Positions 57,443 to 64,000 of a stretch of DNA of 64,000 bases are shown here, piece after piece; the first letter of the stretch is position 1; every line of letters starts with the position of its first letter. The stretch comes from Lumbricus rubellus (taxonomy: Eukaryota > Annelida > Clitellata > Crassiclitellata > Lumbricidae): the NCBI GenBank assembly GCA_945859605.1, contig OX243817.1, positions 31,186,862 through 31,250,861 on the forward strand. The letters run 5' to 3'. Made by a program: the position numbers and the translations under genes. A model generated the notes under the pieces. It was not told the DNA's origin. It searched no databases and saw only the letters and a program-made list of their open reading frames with translations.

Positions 57443-59738
57443 AGTGTTCACCGATGACTGCAAACTGATGTCTTGATGCATGTCTGTCCCTTTGTAAAAT
57501 CGCTTTTATCCAAATTATCGTATGAACCAGCGGTAGGTCTTTTGGTTGGCTATGCTTGCCTTACGTCATTAGGAACAAATTGAGCGTTTAAAATTGAGTG
57601 ACTGGAAGATACATGTTCTGCGATCAAATATCAAAATATGAGCTGATAATGAGCATAATTTAAGTGCATTTTAATTATGCCTATGCGACTTAGAATAAAG
57701 GTTATTACGTGGACTAATCTGCGCAGTCGTTTTCCCATGCATTTACGCATGTGTCCTCGTGCAGCACCTGTCTACTGTGTAGTCTATAATTATACTTGCC
57801 CCAAAAGACCACCTAACTGTTAGACTAGCGGCATCTCTATTTCGGAAGTCTGTAACACCTGCTCATTATAAAATCTCACATCATGGTGATAAACTAATAA
57901 GAGTCGCTGTTCAGACGATTATTTGAAGGAAGTGTAGACCAGGTATGGCATCCTGAACATAATAATTATTAGGCGCAGTTCACAGGCAGTGCTGGATATC
58001 CTACACCGTGGCGGCCCGGTTATACAATTTCAGCAGGTCGCGTCAAGTTCATGTCAGTTATTGAGGTGATCATAGCCTACGTGTTGTCTGTGTGAAAATG
58101 GCTGATGCAACATCACATCGTGATTCATGGACCAATATTTCTGCGCTAACTTAAATTAGGTGAAATAGACAATGGAACTGGCGTAAGAAATGGCAAAATT
58201 AGTGAAGACGGCATTGATGAGGACTGCAACAGAAGCCATTCTAAACAGTCCAGTTGAAGGTGTACTTCTGTCAACTCTGCAACCGCGGTTAGCAAAGTGC
58301 GAAATTGGACAGGACAGAGGTTGGTTTCTGGAAGGGCTATAAACAGTGCAAGCGAAATGTTACCAAAGTTAAGTCTGTTAAAGAATCAATCTGCATGCCT
58401 TTATTACATTCATTTACGTGAGTTGCACAGTGAATTAACTTGATTTAACTGCTGATCTATCCGTACTTGCTTCTTGGTAATTGGGGTCCCTCCTTAGCGA
58501 GATTATTATCCCTTTTGTGGTCCCTTGTCACCTATGTGCCAATTTGTTTGTTTTTTTGCGATACTGCTTTTGCTGTGCTATCCTGTTGTTGTTTTGGCAA
58601 AGGTTTCATTAAAAAGATTGATTGATTGAAAAAAAGATTGATTGAAGTCAATCCATGATCAATGCCGTGAAGTGTGCAAAAAAGTCGGTTTAGGCCTACA
58701 GGAAGAATTCCCAAAAAACAATTGGGAGTAAAAATTGTTGCGAGGACCACTAATATAAGCTTACTTGGCAACCGGGAGTAACAAAATTTCTTACTTCATG
58801 TTGACATAATCTGCATTTCTTTCGATTTAGATCTAGGCCTAGGTCATAATGGACTAGTGTGGAATTTTGTATCCATGTGAATTGGGCGCTCAATACATTA
58901 AAAATATTCTTGCATAATGGTCAAAACGAACATCATATTATAGATGTCAAGTTGTTTATCCAGCAAGTAATCCTACATGCACGCTGTGAGGAATGGACCG
59001 GTTACATTGTACAAAATAATATAACTTCGAAGTGAATTCATATATTTATCAACTAAGAATGTCAAGTCTTTAATCAGAAATTAATGTTCATCACTTGCAA
59101 TGCCACAACATAAAGATATCTAATCTCAAACACGAAATCCAGAGAGGGGTGATTACTACCCGCCTCTCTGTAGAGTGTAGACGTTGTCGTTAGAAACCTT
59201 GGTATAGCATGTGGGTTAAACATTTATATACATTGATATTTTGACGGCATCATAAACTACAACAGAGATCTATATCGACAGAACATTAGCTGCATCTAGT
59301 TTATTACATGCTAACTAGTAGGCCTTAACATTTTAACAGATCAGGTTTGTTCAATTCTATATTCGTTGAAAGCAATGTATTGGTCGTTTTTTATAATGTA
59401 GGCTATAATATAGGCTATATATATAATATTATATATAATATATAATATATATAATATATATAATAATGTAGGCTATTTATAATTAGGCCTAAATATACAT
59501 CCATATGCTCTGCAATGTGCCAAAAAGCGCACTCTAATGATCGTCATCGTCATTTTTCTACACTACGTACGCCCAATAGATCTAGTTGTGCTCGTAATTG
59601 AGTGAACGTTCTTATGAGTTCATGGTTATGCAAGGTGAAACTAAATAATTGCTAGACCCACTTGCATATACATGTAATTAGGCCTATCTGCATATAATGG
59701 TTTCAGGATGTAGGCTTCTCTGTTTTTTTTATAGCAAC
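57443..59738. other. Between CTL-6 and CTL-7
   Basis: 58860-59380 is the duplicated 3' flank of CTL-7. 58550-58650 looks like a LINE 3' end with a GATTGATTGA tail. 59400-59475 is an AT microsatellite at the same place where the gypsy element landed beside CTL-5. No gene is supported. Confidence 0.55.
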
Positions 59739-62027
59739 TTACATTTCGCAGAGTGGGAAATATAAAGTGCTGCATGGAATATCATTCCAGTCGTGACCCA
59801 TACCTGGCCATATATGAGCACAGAATTCTGCTCCGCTGGCACAGTCCGGTTGATTTCTTGCCCAGCGTGTGAAGCTAAGAGGTATGTGGATGCCATTGAG
59901 TGTCTTCCAGACGAATGGACTATCACATCGCCCGGGATTGCTTCTTTGTCCACTAATCCATACTCCATTTAAATTCCGATCTTCAAGTGCATATGGTGGA
60001 GATGCGAGACCATTTTCTAGAAAAACCACAATGAAGTAGGATTTATCAACATGACATAATCATTCTTTATCTTGAAGTTTCTTATATTTTGTATGTTTCT
60101 TCAATTTATTTTCTATTCTTTTGTCGCCTATTATTTACCTTTAGTACCGACTAGGCCTTTTTGACGCAAGATATTACTGATTTTCGTATGGCCAGGCAGT
60201 ATTTATAAAATAACCCTTTGCTTCTTTGGGTAATCCATGCAGAGATCTTGCTTTTCTAACTTTTTTACGCACATTTGCAACTTTATATGGTCGTTTTGTG
60301 TTTCTTTCCAACACAGCCACTATAGCAGCAATACACAAAACTATAACGATAGGTTTTTAATTTAAAGTGAGCAAACGTGACTCTTCCTATAACTGCATGT
60401 AGGCTCAAAATGCGTTTTTCACTGTGTTAAGATTACTTGTCTACTTTTGGTCTCTCGCTTTTGGTCTCTCGCACCTCTGATTATATTATTTGGCACTGCG
60501 AGATGCTATGTATAAAACCACAAATAGAATGCAAAACTGTTTTACACTTACTGCTGAACTGCAATTGAAGATATCTGACAATGGCGTCTTGTTCCTCCTG
60601 ACTTGTAATCGCAGCCGTATGCGCTCCTGGCATTATTCCTCTGCATCTTGCAGTAGCAGCATCCCAGGTCACTTTTTCGGAAATGAATATGAAACATCTA
60701 CCTGCCTCGGGTAGGTAATCGAAGCCCAAAGGACATGCTGCATTGGATAAAATGGAACAGAATTAAAACTGCAAGTTTTCTGTAGCCTACATGTAGCCTA
60801 TTTGTCGTTATCAAAGTGTGCGACTAACATAATAAAAGACGTTGCTTACAATCTTTGCTGAAGCAAATAATTTAATTACACTACTATTTTATCATACGGA
60901 TCTGAAACTTCAACGCGGTTGCAGATTGGTTAGAGTTATCAAGTGTAGGCTACGGATTCAATTCTTCACTAAAGCGGTTACAGTGTATGGACCTTGATCA
61001 AGTGCTTCACTCGCAGCAGTAATGTGTGTACAATTATTGTGAACTATATAAAAGAAGTGGAGTATCAAATACAGTTCGATCGACTTTATGCTGTGACATT
61101 GAGAGGTATTTCGTACAATTTACAGTCTCTATAATAATTATAGCCTAATACTTTCGCCCAGCGCCGTCTTAAGGCATATGAGTAATTGAGTATTACTTTA
61201 CTTACTGTGCTACTGAATATTGTATAGTGTCAACTATTTATTTCACGAGAATAAAACATTAACGCTATTGATTGTACAAATAAATTGTCCAAACCTACAT
61301 TTAGTATCAAACTGATGAGAAAGCTTAATATTATAGGCTAATTATGATAATTTTGAGAACAGACTAGGTATGGATCAATAACGCCGAATGATAGCCTACC
61401 TGTCTTTCTTTGAACAATTCTAGACCAATTTTGTTCCTGAATCACGATCTGGCCAATGTCTTCAGTTTTCAACTTAATTTCCTGCAATGCCTGAGTTTCG
61501 TTGCCATGCTGTTTCAGCACAATTTGACGAATTTCGTCAATCTCCGACTTCATATCCTGCATTGCCTGAGTTTCGTTGACATGTTGTTTAACCACAATTT
61601 GACGAATTTCGTCAATCTCCGACTTCATTTCCTGCAATGCCTGAGTTTCGTTGCCATGCTGTTTCAGCACAATTTTACGAATTTCGTCAATCTCCGACTT
61701 CATTTCCTGCAATGCCTGAGTTTCGTTGCCATGCTGTTTCAGCACAATTTTACGAATTTCGTCAATCTCCGACTTCATTTCCTGCATTACCTCCGTTGCG
61801 TTGCAATGTTGTTTAAGACTGATTTTGCGAATTTCTTCCATCATTTGATTGTCATTGCGTACCGCAGCCTGCTGTAGTTTCACAAGCAGTTGACGAATGG
61901 TCCCCACTTCGGACTTAATGTCTTCAAACATTTCATACTCACGTGTAGCATCATTTATGATGGAAACGGTCGACTGACAATTGATAGCAATTGCGAAGTT
62001 CATCAACAATAACAGTTTGACTGCCAT
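59739..62027 (-). CDS. CTL-7: secreted C-type lectin, QPD motif
   Basis: Join of 61400-62027, 60552-60737 and 59739-60016, giving 363 residues. Signal peptide MAVKLLLLMNFAIAINCQ, identical to CTL-6. Exon 1 is exactly 225 bp (three 75-bp units) longer than in CTL-6. Five sequon-bearing 25-residue units (QHCNATE, then HGNET/HVNET) make up the stalk. The CTLD (210-363) has CPLGFDYLPEAGRCF, WISGQRSNPGRC, NQPDC and DWNDIPC. QPD predicts galactose-type binding. Introns of 662 and 535 bp, phase 1, GT/AG. It is the upstream-most gene of the cluster in this window. Confidence 0.87.
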
Positions 62028-62574
62028 AGTGTTCACCGATGACTGGAAACTGATGTCTTGATGCATTATGAACTAACGCTATTAAATTTTGTTGGCTAGA
62101 CCTACAACTGACTTACTCTACGCCGTTATGAACAAATGGAACGTTTAAATTGAGTTAATGAGAGACACATGTTCGACGATCAAATATCAAAATACTACGT
62201 GAAGTATAATTAATTGCAAGCAAAACCGACTCTGCAAATTGCATGTATATCGAAGGTTGTGGCCTCGGCTAATCTGCGTCTATTATTTTGTAGTCGTTTT
62301 CCCATGCCTTTACGCATGTGTAAGTGTGCATAGACGTCGTGTTGCCTCTAATTGCTGTTAACTTCCTGATGGCTGGGAACATAGTACACATGTACGTCTC
62401 TATCTGTTGTTCTTTGTGGGTATATGCAGTCCTGTGCATGCATTTACATGTATGCATAGACCATAGTTATTATGTCTTTGAGTAAACGAGCTATTAGCGC
62501 CCTTGTATTGCAGGGTGTCTGATCTGTTAGTAGTTAAGTACAGTAGGCCTAGACCCTGGGCGACGCGATGTAAC
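62028..62574. other. Upstream flank of CTL-7
   Basis: 62028-62330 resembles the upstream flank of CTL-6 (57443-57760), e.g. GTCGTTTTCCCATGC and TTTACGCATGTG. No TATA box as clear as in CTL-1 and -2. Confidence 0.5.
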
Positions 62575-62828
62575 CAGTAGCGGCGGCAGGGGTCGGGCTA
62601 GCTAAGCCCCTCCCCCCCAAATAGGCGATCCATTTTTTTCATGTAAAAGTGACTATTTTCGACGTTCAACCCCACCCTTAAATTGAAGCTGATGACTTAA
62701 AAAAGGTCGTCAGACATTTTGGCGCTGAAAATGGATCTTTTTTACAAGATCTCAACCGGATAATTTAAAAAAGTCGTCAGAAATTTTGGCGGATAAAAAT
62801 GGCCCCCAAAACTGAAATCCTGGCACTG
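62575..62828. mobile_element. hAT-like MITE with perfect 8-bp duplication
   Basis: 254 bp between the duplications GATGTAAC (62567-62574, 62829-62836). It starts CAGTAGCGGCGG and ends GGCACTG. It carries AAAAAAGTCGTCAGAAATTTTGG-type motifs, shared with the MITEs at 14799 and 63896. Confidence 0.85.
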
Positions 62829-62836
62829 GATGTAAC

Positions 62837-63895
62837 CCATGTCTATAGGCCTAACCTCATGATAGTGTGGATACGACGAGACAAATTGCAAAGTCAATTA
62901 ACGTACGAGGTTGTAAAAGCCAACATCCTGTACATAAAAATCCAAACATAGACCTACTTGTGTAGGCTAATAAGGCTACCTACCGGTAATTGGTATTACT
63001 CTTCGTCCTAAGCTTGGAACTGTTACTGTACCCAGGTCACAGCTGACCATTTATGGCCTAGCATGCATTAACTTTGCTCGAGGGTCTTTCTCAAGGTTCC
63101 AACACAGTAGGCTAGCTGGAAATGGCGATTCCACGAAATATAAGAATAGTTTGTTGTTGGTTGCAATTTGACTGTAGCCTAAACTTGCTTCTTGATAAAA
63201 TGTGCCACCTTCAAATGTTCAGGACCTTAATGTTACTGAATAGACTAGCTACTGCAGCATATGCTGCTAATTTGCATATTATAGAAATTTGAAATCAAAG
63301 GATTATGCATAATTATAGCACTGATTATATCGAAAAATTACTTAAGTATATAACGGTTATTATTGTGGGCGTAGTGGGTGTAGTGGTGGGTTCGATGCCT
63401 AAGCATCGAAGACAAGAATTATCTGATTGTCGTTCACAGCTTTGGATGCTAAGTTGTCGTCTACAAAATTAATGCAGTTAAAAACGTTTAGGAGAAGTCT
63501 CTCCCAGGAGAGAGGCACAATGAAAGGTCTTCTTGATGAAACAATTGATGTAGTTAGCTGGACTAAGTTGATTTCAAGAGACTACGAAATTTGAGGGAAA
63601 AGCAGAAACGGGACTCATTACTGGCGAAATCTTTAACGCATAAATTTAACGGAGAGCCTAACAATTTTCAGAAGAGTCACACTATCGTGTTGATTAGGCC
63701 TACCTTTCTTCATCTTTATGATGTTAATATCTCTCTCTATACGTGTAGAGAGTCATTCCATCAAACGACATTTATTATCAGAGAACACGAATTGAAGTCA
63801 TCTAATGTAACAGCTATAGCAACAACAACTAGCGCATGTAATTCGACCTTGCGCCTTCTAACTATTCATAGGCGTAGGCCTACGGGAGAATTCAG
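62837..63895. other. Intergenic, nothing recognised
   Basis: AT-rich, with TAGGCCTA motifs. No lectin exon, RNA gene or element boundary was seen. Confidence 0.4.
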
Positions 63896-64000
63896 CAGTG
63901 GGGGGGGGGCAAAGATCGAACTTCTGCCCGAAAATATATCCGTGAAAAAAGTTGACGACCTTTTTTTAGTCGTTCGGGTCTGTGTTTGCCCGAAAAACCA
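63896..64000. mobile_element. Left end of a hAT-like MITE, cut by the window
   Basis: Begins CAGTGGGGGGGGGGC and contains AAAAAGTTGACGACC and GTCGTTCGGG motifs, as in the MITEs at 14799-15112 and 62575-62828. The right end lies outside. Confidence 0.5.

Overview
The window is animal genomic DNA. Its genes have phase-1 introns with GT/AG splice sites, and the intergenic space is packed with metazoan mobile elements: CR1/L2-type LINEs, tRNA-derived SINEs, Helitrons, hAT-like MITEs, a mariner, a TTAA-flanked piggyBac-like element and a young gypsy LTR element. A palindromic TAGGCCTA-type octamer is scattered through the unique sequence in many copies. Together with a C-type lectin expansion, this suggests a marine invertebrate deuterostome, most likely an echinoderm. 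That taxonomic call is inference; no marker gene proves it.

The real genes form one family: a head-to-tail cluster of seven secreted C-type lectin genes, all on the minus strand (called CTL-1 to CTL-7 here, left to right). Each has three exons. Exon 1 encodes a signal peptide and an alpha-helical stalk, exon 2 is always 186 bp and encodes the first half of the C-type lectin domain (CTLD), and exon 3 encodes the second half with the sugar/calcium motif and WND. Both introns are phase 1. CTL-1 (580-763) has only exon 1 in the window. CTL-2 (5766-18057) has a 2.4-kb exon 1 with about 26 copies of a 75-bp/25-residue unit, each carrying an N-glycosylation sequon, and an intron of about 9 kb full of transposons. 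CTL-3 (26842-33168) has no repeat stalk. CTL-4 (36419-38850), CTL-5 (46950-50600), CTL-6 (55378-57442) and CTL-7 (59739-62027) carry one to five stalk units and lie in homologous segments with shared 3' flanks. The binding motif differs between copies: EPN in CTL-2, -4 and -5, QPD in CTL-6 and -7, NPD in CTL-3. The cluster therefore varies both stalk length and predicted sugar specificity.

Mobile DNA fills the rest. 1-5.7 kb: mariner-like end, TIR element, decayed LINE, minisatellite. 6.7-15.2 kb: Helitron, hAT MITE, TTAA-flanked 3.9-kb element with nested elements, LTR-retroelement 5' fragment and a satellite split by insertions. 18.6-20.1 kb: an inverted array of a 15-bp box. 21.5-25.8 kb: hAT MITE, Helitron, TA-flanked element with a LINE inside. 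30-32.5 kb: LINE and a 1.6-kb TIR element whose body is a minisatellite with TGACGTCA cores. 34.5-37.4 kb: two SINEs, one split by a hAT MITE. 41.5-46.7 kb: complete but internally deleted gypsy element. 49.3-55 kb: Helitron, hAT, TA-MITE, mariner. Because the lectin genes sit in duplicated segments, several insertions have a paralogous empty site in the same window, which fixes their boundaries.
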